From CAYRGQ01 sp964423925 (GTDB lineage: Bacteria > Bacteroidota > Bacteroidia > Sphingobacteriales > Sphingobacteriaceae), in the NCBI GenBank assembly GCA_964423925.1, contig CAYRGQ010000001.1:202864-266863 (forward strand): a DNA stretch of 64,000 bases. Direction: 5' to 3'. Made by a program: the position numbers and the translations under genes. Positions 1-7,430 of this stretch are shown piece by piece (position 1 is the first letter of the stretch; every line of letters starts with the position of its first letter). The notes below the pieces were generated by a model. The model was not told where the DNA came from and did not search any database. It worked only from the letters and a program-made list of their open reading frames with translations.

Positions 1-5
1 AAAGC

Positions 6-338
6 ATGAAAAGTTATCTATTCCTTGCGGCAGCCATCGTATGCGAAACACTGGCCACCTCTTTCTTGAAGAGAACCGACCAATTCACCAAGCCCCTGCC
101 GACCATCATCTTTGCCGTGGCCATGGCCGCTTCGTTCTATCTCTTGTCGTTTGCGCTCAAAGAAATTCCCATCGGTATCGCGTACGCCATCTGGTCTGCA
201 GTTGGTATCGTGCTGATTTCCTTAGTGGGATATTTTATATACCAGCAACACCTGGATTTACCGGCGATCGTGGGAATTGCCTTTATTGTTGTCGGCGTGA
301 TCATTATCAATATGTTCTCTAAGTCGACCGCACACTGA
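6..338 (+). CDS. Small multidrug resistance (SMR) family transporter, EmrE/QacE-like
   Basis: Four-helix inner-membrane protein of 110 residues, the standard SMR length. SMR proteins act as antiparallel dimers that exchange protons for cationic drugs or guanidinium-type compounds. Visible signs: the essential membrane glutamate at position 14 (VCETLATS), a lysine closing helix 1, the conserved IAYAIWSAVGIVLISLVGY block in helix 3, and a fourth hydrophobic helix followed by a short polar tail. The ATG lies 6 bases from the left edge, so promoter and any partner gene are outside the window. Its stop is 4 bases from the stop of the convergent LOG-like gene. Efflux versus guanidinium export (Gdx type) cannot be settled from this alone. 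Confidence 0.93.
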   Translation: MKSYLFLAAAIVCETLATSFLKRTDQFTKPLPTIIFAVAMAASFYLLSFALKEIPIGIAYAIWSAVGIVLISLVGYFIYQQHLDLPAIVGIAFIVVGVIIINMFSKSTAH

Positions 339-342
339 TAGC

Positions 343-1092
343 CTAACGGGCCGGAGTTTTCATGGATTTTTCTCCTAAAATCCAGCGCGTTTTGCGTGGT
401 GGATTCAGTTTTACACTCGGGGATCGCTCGGCGTATTTCCGGATGTGTTGGGTCACTTCCTGTACGTCGTCACTAAACAGAAGCAGGTCCATGTCCTCCT
501 CGCTGATCGTGCGTTCTTCGATCATCCGATTAATGTGGTTGATAATGTCTTGGTGGAAATCCACGCCCATGACGACGATGGGGAACTGTTCGATTTTCTT
601 GGTCTGGATGAGCGTGAGGGTCTCGAAAAACTCGTCGAGCGTACCAAACCCGCCCGGCAGTACGATAAATGCAAACGAGTATTTGCGCAGTAGCTCTTTG
701 CGCACAAAGAAATACTCCAAGTTCACGAATTTGTCGAGATAAGGGTTTTCTTTTTGTTCGTGTGGCAGAACAATGTTGAAGCCCACGGATAGGCCTCCCA
801 CATCCTTCGCCCCTCGGTTAGCGGCTTCCATAATGCCCGGCCCACCGCCCGTCATAATGGCGAATCCCAACTTCGAAATCTCAGCCGATACCTCGCGGGC
901 CATACGGTAATAGCGGTGGTTTTCATCAAAGCGAGCCGAGCCGAACACGGTCACGCAGGGTCCGATGAAGTGCATGGTTCGGAAGCCTTTGATAAACTGG
1001 GCAAAAACGCCTGCGACGTACTTCAGCTCGTTCCAGCGCGAGCGCGGGCCACGGAAAAATTTCTGTTCTTCGTTTACATATGAATTACTCAT
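343..1092 (-). CDS. LOG family protein (TIGR00730-type Rossmann fold), probable nucleotide 5'-monophosphate phosphoribohydrolase
   Basis: A 249-residue cytosolic protein of the LOG/'lysine decarboxylase-like' family. Characterised members cleave nucleoside 5'-monophosphates (including cytokinin nucleotides) into base and ribose 5-phosphate; the old lysine decarboxylase label is wrong. Family motifs are intact: GGGPGIMEA at residues 82-90 and PGGFGTLDE at 146-154, with the conserved Arg at 131. The N-terminal ~45 residues precede the core fold, as in many Bacteroidota homologues. The start codon overlaps the stop of the upstream ATP-cone nuclease gene by 4 bases (ATGA arrangement), so the two are probably translationally coupled. 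Substrate is unknown. Confidence 0.9.
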   Translation of the reverse strand: MSNSYVNEEQKFFRGPRSRWNELKYVAGVFAQFIKGFRTMHFIGPCVTVFGSARFDENHRYYRMAREVSAEISKLGFAIMTGGGPGIMEAANRGAKDVGGLSVGFNIVLPHEQKENPYLDKFVNLEYFFVRKELLRKYSFAFIVLPGGFGTLDEFFETLTLIQTKKIEQFPIVVMGVDFHQDIINHINRMIEERTISEEDMDLLLFSDDVQEVTQHIRKYAERSPSVKLNPPRKTRWILGEKSMKTPAR

Positions 1093-1946
1093 GCTGTGGT
1101 CTTTTTAGTGGTATAGTTGGGGTTATTGACCAGCGCGTTTGCTTCGGCAATAACCTGTTTCTTTTTTCGCCCCGTTATCGCCAGGGTATCCAACAGCTGC
1201 GACTGGTGGAGCAGATCGTCGACCAGGATGCAGCCGGCATTCAGCAGCGTCTCCCGTTCGCGTTTCACAAGCGTGGTGAGGCAGGTGATGGGATAAAGTC
1301 CGGCACTATCTACGCGCACTTTAATGCTTGACGCCTGGGGATAATCCCACGCCAGCAAGCGGATGCCGTAATGCTCACCAAAGGCGATGGCGTCCTTGGT
1401 CCAATACGTGTTTGTCACAAGCCAGCCTTGCGAGAACGGCAACGAACGCCCGAAATATTCGAATTGCTTGCCCGCCGTATCGTTAAAGCGCGATAGAAAG
1501 TACATCGGTGTGGTCACGCTGACTTTCGCTTCCATCGTGTTGCGAAACTTGCATTCGATCAGTAGCTGTTCGTCGGCGCGCTGAGCGACCACGTCTACCT
1601 CGTGGCTGACGGCATTTCCCACAATCGTGTGGCCCGTCATCGTCTTATAGCCGAGGTGTGCGAACAATTTGGCTACCCATTTTTCAAAGTGATAACCGGC
1701 CGGGCCTAGTTCCATCAGCGCGCGTTTGAGATTGTAGCGCGCCGCGAAAGAGTTTGACTTCTTTTTTAGGAACCGAAACGCGAGCTTGTAAATATCCTTG
1801 GTGTGCATGCCTTCGTAAAGGCAGGGGAGTATGGCTTGGAGGACATCTTGCACATCGTCTTCCGATGCTCCTGACTTGGTGAGTGAGTTCTCCAGTCGGG
1901 TAATGTCAAAATCCTCCAGTTCTCCGGAATGTTTCCTTACTTTCAT
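1089..1946 (-). CDS. ATP-cone domain fused to a PD-(D/E)xK (Mrr-like) nuclease domain
   Basis: A 285-residue protein in two parts. Residues 1-85 look like an ATP-cone (starts KVRKHSGELEDFD, then a four-helix pattern), the ATP/dATP-sensing module of ribonucleotide reductases and NrdR. Residues 86-285 look like a restriction-endonuclease fold: FEKWVAKLFAHLGY (Glu88), then EVDVVA with Asp118 and IECKF with Glu131 and Lys133, which fits the D...ExK active site of Mrr-type enzymes. The inferred role is a nuclease gated by nucleotide level; target and biology are unknown. First gene of a two-gene unit with the LOG protein (4-base overlap). A weak promoter may lie at 1968-1997 (TTTG, 19 bases, TATCTTG on the minus strand). 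Confidence 0.85.
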   Translation of the reverse strand: MKVRKHSGELEDFDITRLENSLTKSGASEDDVQDVLQAILPCLYEGMHTKDIYKLAFRFLKKKSNSFAARYNLKRALMELGPAGYHFEKWVAKLFAHLGYKTMTGHTIVGNAVSHEVDVVAQRADEQLLIECKFRNTMEAKVSVTTPMYFLSRFNDTAGKQFEYFGRSLPFSQGWLVTNTYWTKDAIAFGEHYGIRLLAWDYPQASSIKVRVDSAGLYPITCLTTLVKRERETLLNAGCILVDDLLHQSQLLDTLAITGRKKKQVIAEANALVNNPNYTTKKTTA

Positions 1947-2138
1947 GCAATGTCAACTGTTGCCGGACAAGATAATTTTTTTTTGTGTGGTAGCAAAACG
2001 CGATGCGGGAGCGTGTCAGCCTGGCCACCGCACTCGACGCGGTGTGCGGAATATTACACGCAAAAGCGGGATAATTGTGCTATTTTTCGTTTATTCGTTG
2101 TGCGTTACCCACTCAATACTTACAAATCGTATGCTATC

Positions 2139-3389
2139 ATGATCAAGATAGGAACTATTATCGCTTGCTCCATAACCACCTTGTCTACCCTGCAAGGTGT
2201 CGCGCAGGAGACTTCCCACCAGGATTCGGCGGTACGTGCTGCGGCCGCGCGCATCCACCAAGACGTGTTTACCCTAGATTCACATGGCGACTTGCCTTAT
2301 TTTATGTCTACGCGTCCGGATTTTGACGTTTCGAAGTGGAATGATGTGTCCGTCACCGGCTCGCAGATCGACTTGCCTCGGATGCGCCAGGGCGGATTGG
2401 ATGGGATGTTCTTGGCGGTCTATGTCGGGCAAGGGGACCGAACGCCAGCGGGGCATGAGGCGGCTATCGCCCAGGGCTTAAAGCTGTTCGATATCATTCA
2501 TGGCATCGCAGCCAAGCATCCGGATCTGGCGGGCATCGCCACCAGCGAAGCGGAAGCCCGGGCGCTAAAGGCTGCGGGTCGCAGGGCCCTCTTCATCGGG
2601 GTTGAGAATGGGTATGCCATCGGTAATGATCTTGGGATGCTTAAGAAGCATTATGACCTGGGCGCACGCTACATGACCTTGTCCCATACGCGCAACAACG
2701 ATATCTGCGACTCATCGACCGACACGCCCGAGCATGGTGGCCTGAGCGCATTCGGCAAGGAGGTGGTGCGCGAGATGAACCGGCTCGGCATGCTGATTGA
2801 CGTTTCCCACATTTCCGACGAAGCTTTTTTTGACTGCTTGGAATTTTCGCAAGCCCCCGTGGTGGCTACCCACAGCTCGGCACGCGCGCTGTATGATCAT
2901 CCACGCAATCTTTCGGATGATATGATCATCGCGCTAGCCAAAAAAGGCGGCGTGGTGCAGATGAACATGTTCAGCGCGTATATGAAAGACGATAGTCCGG
3001 AGCGAATTGCTGCATTGGAAGCGCTTAATGCTAAATATCCACGCACAGCGGATATGTCAGATGCAACACGGAAGGCGAGGGCTGAAGCCTTGGAAAAGCT
3101 GAATGCGCGATTGCCATACGAGCGGGCTACCTTGGAAATGGCCATCGATCATATCGACCACATCGTCCGCCTGGTTGGCATTGACCACGTCGGCATCGGG
3201 CCAGACTTGGACGGGGGCGGAGGCGTTACCGGGATGTATGACGCAAGCGAAGCAGGCAACATCACTTATGAGCTGGTTCGGCGAGGCTACAGCGAGGAGG
3301 ACATCGCCAAAATATGGAGCGGCAATTTCTTTCGGGTGATGGCGGCCGCGCAGGAAACCGCGCGCTGTATTCAAGATTCGAGCTATTAA
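2139..3389 (+). CDS. Membrane dipeptidase, peptidase family M19 (renal dipeptidase-like), secreted
   Basis: Zinc dipeptidase of 416 residues. The start at 2139 is chosen because it gives a clean signal peptide (MIKIGTIIACSITTLSTLQG, cleavage near VAQ-E); the reading frame is open for 70 more codons upstream but that stretch does not resemble the family. The HxD zinc pair is His49/Asp51 (DSHGD). Further M19 signatures are GVENGYAIGNDL, YMTLSHTRNND, LIDVSHISDEAF, VATHSSARAL and GIDHVGIGPDLDGGGG. M19 enzymes cleave dipeptides, including D-amino-acid-containing ones, so a role in periplasmic peptide recycling is likely. The DUF423 gene begins 8 bases after the stop. Confidence 0.93.
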   Translation: MIKIGTIIACSITTLSTLQGVAQETSHQDSAVRAAAARIHQDVFTLDSHGDLPYFMSTRPDFDVSKWNDVSVTGSQIDLPRMRQGGLDGMFLAVYVGQGDRTPAGHEAAIAQGLKLFDIIHGIAAKHPDLAGIATSEAEARALKAAGRRALFIGVENGYAIGNDLGMLKKHYDLGARYMTLSHTRNNDICDSSTDTPEHGGLSAFGKEVVREMNRLGMLIDVSHISDEAFFDCLEFSQAPVVATHSSARALYDHPRNLSDDMIIALAKKGGVVQMNMFSAYMKDDSPERIAALEALNAKYPRTADMSDATRKARAEALEKLNARLPYERATLEMAIDHIDHIVRLVGIDHVGIGPDLDGGGGVTGMYDASEAGNITYELVRRGYSEEDIAKIWSGNFFRVMAAAQETARCIQDSSY

Positions 3390-3397
3390 ATGCAGGT

Positions 3398-3757
3398 ATG
3401 ATGAATAACTTAGCGTTTACACTCGGCGCGGCATTTGGAGTCCTAGGGATTATTTTGGGTGCATTCGGCGCCCACGCGCTCAAAAAGAAGTTTACGCCCG
3501 ACCAGCAACAAAGTTTTGAGGTTGGTGTGCGTTACCAATTGTACCATGCGATCGTCCTATTGGTCGTGGGGCTGCAGGGCGGCTTTTCGTCTGCGGTCAC
3601 CTGGTTGTTCGTGGGCGGCATCATTCTCTTCTCATTCAGCATTTACGGGCTATGCCTCACGGCTGCGTTCGGCCGTAAATGGCGTTTTTTGGGACCAATA
3701 ACACCATTGGGTGGACTGCTGCTGGTGGCCGGGTGGCTCGCCCTGCTGTTGGGCTAA
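3398..3757 (+). CDS. DUF423 family inner-membrane protein (YgdD-like)
   Basis: A 119-residue integral membrane protein with about four hydrophobic helices. The N-terminal GAFGAHALKKK motif, followed by FEVGVRYQLYHAIVLL and a final LGGLLLVAGW segment, is diagnostic of DUF423. Function is not established in any species. Two adjacent ATGs (3398 and 3401) are possible starts; an upstream extension inside the dipeptidase gene is rejected as it lacks family similarity. It follows the dipeptidase by 8 bases and is probably co-transcribed with it. Confidence 0.88.
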   Translation: MMNNLAFTLGAAFGVLGIILGAFGAHALKKKFTPDQQQSFEVGVRYQLYHAIVLLVVGLQGGFSSAVTWLFVGGIILFSFSIYGLCLTAAFGRKWRFLGPITPLGGLLLVAGWLALLLG

Positions 3758-3772
3758 CTTTGCCGCTCCCAC

Positions 3773-4759
3773 TTATAGCAAGGCTTCCCGCAGCGCTTCG
3801 GCCGATTTCGGCGAGAGGTAACCCAGCGGGATGTCAAACACCGTCCGCGCTCCCGTTTGTCCTTCCCGTGCCAATCTCCCCACTGCGCGCGCGTAGGCTA
3901 CTAGGACGCTAGCCGTAAACTCCGGATTACTTTCCAATGCCAATGTAAATTCTACGCGTTGTTTAGCACCGCTGCCAGTCTTCCCCGAACGGAAGACCGT
4001 GCCACCATGCGGCATTCCTGCATGGTTCTCGCGCAACTCCTCCTCGGTGATGAAGTGCACGGTGGTTTCATAGGGTTCGAAATAGTGGGGCATTTCCTTA
4101 ATGGTGCGCTCGATTTGCGCGCGATCGGCGCCTTCTTCCGGTACCACATAGCATACGCGCTGGTGACGTTGAGCAGTGGTTAGTGCTGGTGCTTCGCCCG
4201 AACGGACCTGTTCCATAGCTTGTTCGGAAGGTATCGTGTACTGCACGCCGTTTTTGACGCCCGCTACACGGCGTACCGCGTCGGAGTGGCCCTGGCTTAG
4301 CCCTTTGCCCCAGAACGTATGCGTGTCGCCTTCGGGTAGGACAGTTTCGCCCAACAGGCGGGCCATTGAAAATAACCCTGGATCCCAGCCGGTGGAAATC
4401 AGCGAGACGGTCTTAGCCGCTTTCGCAACGGCATCCACTTCGGCAAAATACGCGGGAATTTTGGCGTGGGTATCAAAACTATCGACCGTGTTGAACCATT
4501 GGGCCACGGCGGGAACCTGTTCGGGAAGGTCTTTTGAAGAGCCGCCGCACAGCACCATGACGTCGATGTTTTGCTTGAACGCTTCGATGTCGTCCAGCGA
4601 TACGGCGTTTTCCAAACCCAGCTCGGCCGGTGCACGCCGTGTAAAGATCGCTACCAGTTCCATGTCTGGGTTTTGACGCAGGGCCCGAACGACGCCTTTT
4701 CCTAAATTTCCGTATCCTATAATGCCGATTCGCAACGGCCTGCTCGTTGTGTTTTCCAT
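3773..4759 (-). CDS. ddh: meso-Diaminopimelate D-dehydrogenase
   Basis: NADPH-dependent enzyme that interconverts meso-2,6-diaminopimelate and L-2-amino-6-oxopimelate, giving a one-step route to DAP for peptidoglycan and lysine. 328 residues with the start at 4759 (MENTTSRP); a 22-codon in-frame upstream extension is not family-like. Rossmann motif GIIGYGNLGKG at residues 12-22; later blocks SLISTGWDPGLFSMARL, FWGKGLSQGHSDAVRR and NPEFTASVLVAYARA match the Ddh family. It is divergent from the PfpI gene across a 320-base gap that contains a terminator-like hairpin. A short inverted repeat (ACGCCC/GGGCGT, 4773-4790) sits just upstream of the start. Confidence 0.93.
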   Translation of the reverse strand: MENTTSRPLRIGIIGYGNLGKGVVRALRQNPDMELVAIFTRRAPAELGLENAVSLDDIEAFKQNIDVMVLCGGSSKDLPEQVPAVAQWFNTVDSFDTHAKIPAYFAEVDAVAKAAKTVSLISTGWDPGLFSMARLLGETVLPEGDTHTFWGKGLSQGHSDAVRRVAGVKNGVQYTIPSEQAMEQVRSGEAPALTTAQRHQRVCYVVPEEGADRAQIERTIKEMPHYFEPYETTVHFITEEELRENHAGMPHGGTVFRSGKTGSGAKQRVEFTLALESNPEFTASVLVAYARAVGRLAREGQTGARTVFDIPLGYLSPKSAEALREALL

Positions 4760-4932
4760 ATTCAAGGTTGTGACGCCCCATTGCGGGCGTTGTCGATTTT
4801 CGGGCGAAGATAGCCAAAAAAACATGGACCCATAAAAAAGTAATTTTTTTTGAACTTTGTTCTACGCTGCTTGTTCTATAGCCAGTTAAAGGTTATTTCT
4901 ATTCATTATTCAGGTTTAATAATTGGTTAGTT

Positions 4933-4967
4933 AAAAAGCCCCGATCCTCCCCGTTTCGGGGCTTTTT
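4933..4967. terminator. Intrinsic terminator-like hairpin in a divergent intergenic region
   Basis: Left arm AAAAAGCCCC (4933-4942) pairs perfectly with GGGGCTTTTT (4958-4967). It would work on either strand because each 3' arm ends in a T run. A competing inner hairpin, CCCCG-TTT-CGGGG (4949-4961), uses the same G tract. It lies between two genes that point away from each other (ddh and the PfpI gene), so it is not a 3' terminator of either; it ends either a leader or a small RNA. The rest of 4760-5079 is AT-rich and holds no recognisable gene. Confidence 0.75.
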
Positions 4968-5079
4968 CGTGCAATTTTGTCAATCATGAAGTGCGATTCG
5001 TGTTTTTCCCAACGATTGCCGGCGTAAAGTGTCTTTTAGTCACACGAAGGAAAAAAAACAGAAAAGAAAGGAAAAAATC

Positions 5080-5652
5080 ATGGCGGAATTAAGAGGACGT
5101 AAAGTAGCAATTTTAACGGAAGATGGGTTCGAGGAAATCGAATTGACCAGTCCAAAAGATGCGCTGGAGCTGGCCGGCGCCATTGTGCATATTGTGTCGC
5201 CGCAGCGCGAGACGGTACGTAGTATGTCAAAAGGGGAGTGGAAGTCGGAATTTCCAGTCGACGTGCCCCTCGATGAGGCTTCTCCCGAAGGGTATGACGC
5301 CCTACTAATCCCGGGAGGGGTCGTGAATCCAGATGCGCTGCGGACCAACGAGGCTGCCCTGCGCTTTGTGCGTCACTTTTTTGACACGAGCAAGCCCGTG
5401 GCGGCGATTTGCCACGGACCGCAGGTGTTGATTAATGCGCAAGAGGTGGAAGGCAGGGCCATGACCTCCGTCGATGCCATCGAAATCGATCTGCGCAATG
5501 CTGGCGCGCTCTGGGAGGATAGCGAAGTCGTGGTCGACCGCGGGTTGGTAACGAGCCGTACGCCGGAGGACTTGCCCGCGTTCAATACGGCAATCGTTCA
5601 GGAGTTTGCTGGGAACGGCCAGCCTACGAGTTCCTCCGGTGGATTAGGGTGA
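5080..5652 (+). CDS. DJ-1/PfpI family protein (class I glutamine amidotransferase-like)
   Basis: A 190-residue cytosolic protein of the PfpI/YhbO group of the DJ-1 superfamily. Members have been reported as stress-response proteins, glyoxalases or deglycases; the exact reaction here is unknown. The nucleophile elbow AICHGPQVL carries Cys111, and the conserved acid lies in TEDGFEEIE near the N-terminus; DRGLVTSRTPEDLPAF is the family C-terminal signature. The start at 5080 is chosen because the 17 codons upstream are lysine-rich junk, and an AAGGAAAAAATC stretch sits just before this ATG. It is followed by the promoter of the rpmH operon. Confidence 0.9.
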   Translation: MAELRGRKVAILTEDGFEEIELTSPKDALELAGAIVHIVSPQRETVRSMSKGEWKSEFPVDVPLDEASPEGYDALLIPGGVVNPDALRTNEAALRFVRHFFDTSKPVAAICHGPQVLINAQEVEGRAMTSVDAIEIDLRNAGALWEDSEVVVDRGLVTSRTPEDLPAFNTAIVQEFAGNGQPTSSSGGLG

Positions 5653-5715
5653 AGCCGGCGCGTTATATGGGCTCCCGATCTCGCGTTACGGTAAGCAAAT
5701 TAATTGCTAATATTG

Positions 5716-5746
5716 TTTGAATATTGGCCGAATAAACGTACATTTG
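5716..5746 (+). promoter_or_regulatory. Promoter of rpmH-rnpA-yidD(-tsaB)
   Basis: TTTG at 5716-5719, a 19-base spacer and TACATTTG at 5739-5746: a full match to the Bacteroidota vegetative promoter. Transcription should start near 5752. A perfect inverted repeat ACTCCGA-AA-TCGGAGT (5748-5763) overlaps the predicted start site and would put a hairpin at the very 5' end of the mRNA. Confidence 0.75.
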
Positions 5747-5803
5747 CACTCCGAAATCGGAGTAGGTTATATAACGCATCAAGAAAATACATTACAATAG
5801 GTC

Positions 5804-5962
5804 ATGAAAAGAACATTTCAGCCATCGCGACGCAAGAGAAAAAACAAACATGGATTTAGAGAGCGTATGAGCTCTGCCAATGGTCGTCGCGTACTTGCCG
5901 CCCGTAGGGCTAAAGGACGGAGACGCCTGAGCGTATCTGACGAGGCTCGCCACAAGCGCTAG
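5804..5962 (+). CDS. rpmH: Ribosomal protein bL34
   Basis: A 52-residue, highly basic protein of the large ribosomal subunit. The translated sequence begins MKRTFQPSRRKRKNKHGFRE, continues RMSSANGRRVLAARRAKGRRR and ends in a short tail DEARHKR, a textbook L34. It is the first gene after the promoter at 5716-5746 and is followed 65 bases later by rnpA, the near-universal bacterial order. No Shine-Dalgarno sequence is visible before the ATG. The gene is not flanked by dnaA, as is usual for this phylum. Confidence 0.97.
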   Translation: MKRTFQPSRRKRKNKHGFRERMSSANGRRVLAARRAKGRRRLSVSDEARHKR

Positions 5963-6027
5963 GGTCGCGTATGGCCGGTGACTGCTGCATCCGGAGCCCG
6001 CGCCGGTTTCTGGAATAGTCATCGATC

Positions 6028-6393
6028 ATGGAAAGATATACATTCAAGAAGGAAGAACGGTTATGTGCTAAAAGGTCTATTGACGACCTTTTCACTAACG
6101 GTTCTTCCTTTGTTTTATATCCTTTTCGCATCGTATACCTCCGAAGGCCGCTCGACGGCGTGCCGGTGCAAATGCTGGTGTCGGTAGCCAAACGCCGGTT
6201 TCCACGTGCGGTAGACCGTAACCTGCTGAAACGCCGTATCCGTGAGTGCTACCGTCTCAACAAGGCTGCGTATCTGACTCCCCAGAACCAACAAGGGCAG
6301 TTGCTGCTGGCTATCCAATATATCGGTAAGGAAGTGTTGAGCTACGACCGAATACGTAGTCGCCTAGTCGAAGCGCTTGCTAACGTGAAATAA
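6028..6393 (+). CDS. rnpA: Ribonuclease P protein component
   Basis: Protein subunit (121 residues) that binds the RNase P RNA and helps it recognise the 5' leader of precursor tRNA. Starts MERYTFKKEERLCAKRSIDDLF; the basic RNR signature appears as SVAKRRFPRAVDRNLLKRRIRECYR in the middle of the protein. It sits between rpmH and yidD, 3 bases from the latter, so the three are one transcription unit. Confidence 0.95.
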   Translation: MERYTFKKEERLCAKRSIDDLFTNGSSFVLYPFRIVYLRRPLDGVPVQMLVSVAKRRFPRAVDRNLLKRRIRECYRLNKAAYLTPQNQQGQLLLAIQYIGKEVLSYDRIRSRLVEALANVK

Positions 6394-6396
6394 GCC

Positions 6397-6645
6397 ATGT
6401 GGAAGCAGATATGGGAAAACGGAATAAAGAGGCTTCTAGGCGGACTTTTTCTGCTGTTGATACGCGCCTATCAAATATTGTTGTCGCCTATGCTTGGCGC
6501 ATCGTGTCGTTATTCGCCCACCTGTTCGCAATATGGGGTCGAAGCAATCCGAAAATACGGTCCATTTAAAGGTGGGTGGCTCACACTCAAACGTATCGCA
6601 AGGTGCCATCCTTGGGGTGGGCATGGACACGATCCCGTACCATAA
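6397..6645 (+). CDS. yidD: Membrane protein insertion efficiency factor
   Basis: Small (82-residue) membrane-associated protein of the YidD/UPF0161 family, which assists YidC-dependent insertion of inner-membrane proteins. Family signature LIRAYQILLSPMLGASCRYSPTCSQYG with its Cys pair, then AIRKYG...GGWLTLKRIARCHPWGGHGHDPVP. An N-terminal amphipathic/hydrophobic segment runs through about residue 30. Three bases after rnpA; yidC itself is not in the window. Confidence 0.95.
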   Translation: MWKQIWENGIKRLLGGLFLLLIRAYQILLSPMLGASCRYSPTCSQYGVEAIRKYGPFKGGWLTLKRIARCHPWGGHGHDPVP

Positions 6646-6677
6646 GCCCATTTTTCGTCGCCACGTAATACCTTGCC

Positions 6678-7382
6678 ATGAATATTCCTTTTATACTGCA
6701 TATTGAAACCGCTACTCCGGTATGTTCGGTCGCCCTCTCCCGGGGACCGGAATGCCTAGTGGTTCGCGAACTTGACGAACCTAACATCCATGCCTCCCAA
6801 CTCACGGTGTTAATCGATCAAGCACTGACCGACGTGGGTGTTTCGTTTGCCGACCTGGCAGCGGTATCCGTCAGCATGGGGCCGGGGTCGTATACCGGCC
6901 TGCGGATTGGCGTCTCTACGGCAAAAGGCCTTTGCTATGCCCTGGATATCCCGTTAGTGGCCGTGCGTACGCTCGACGCTATGGCGGAGGGATTTTCGCT
7001 CCATCACGGCGAACACATTGGCCGCGATACGCTGTTGGTACCCATGATCGATGCGCGCCGTATGGAGGTTTATATGGCGGGGTATAATGCGAAGATCGAA
7101 CGTGTCATTGATGTCGTGGCACGTGTTATCGATGGCGATTCCTTTGCTCATCACACGAATGATAGCCCGATATGGCTTTTTGGTAGTGGAGCGAGCAAGT
7201 TTTCGACCTTATTTGAAGATGACGCTAGGGTGTTGGTCTCGCCAGGCTTCAAGAATTCAGCGGCTTTTTTAGTCAAGCTAGCCTACGAAGCATACCGCAA
7301 GAGGAGTTTTGAAGACGTCGTGTATTTCGAACCGTATTATCTGAAAGAGTTTGTAGCGACGACGCCAAAAACGAGTCGGTAG
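6678..7382 (+). CDS. tsaB: tRNA threonylcarbamoyladenosine biosynthesis protein TsaB
   Basis: TsaB is the non-catalytic ASKHA-fold partner that dimerises with TsaD and is needed for t6A37 modification of ANN-decoding tRNAs. 234 residues; N-terminal LHIETATPVCSVALSRG and the SMGPGSYTGLRIGVSTAKGL block define the family, and it lacks the metal-binding histidines of TsaD. It follows yidD by 32 bases and may be read from the rpmH promoter. It converges on ribF; no good terminator is visible in the 48 bases between them. Confidence 0.93.
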   Translation: MNIPFILHIETATPVCSVALSRGPECLVVRELDEPNIHASQLTVLIDQALTDVGVSFADLAAVSVSMGPGSYTGLRIGVSTAKGLCYALDIPLVAVRTLDAMAEGFSLHHGEHIGRDTLLVPMIDARRMEVYMAGYNAKIERVIDVVARVIDGDSFAHHTNDSPIWLFGSGASKFSTLFEDDARVLVSPGFKNSAAFLVKLAYEAYRKRSFEDVVYFEPYYLKEFVATTPKTSR

Positions 7383-7430
7383 GGTAGCCAAACGTCGGCG
7401 GGGGCTTTAGGCCAATGCCCATGCAGTGTT

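Noticed and set aside
343..1092. Lysine decarboxylase or lysine decarboxylase-like annotation
   Set aside because: The PGGxGTxxE motif marks the LOG family, whose known activity is nucleotide hydrolysis, not decarboxylation.
5650..7400. Chromosome origin near rpmH-rnpA
   Set aside because: No dnaA, no cluster of TTATCCACA-like boxes and no AT-rich unwinding region seen; in Bacteroidota rpmH is usually not next to oriC.
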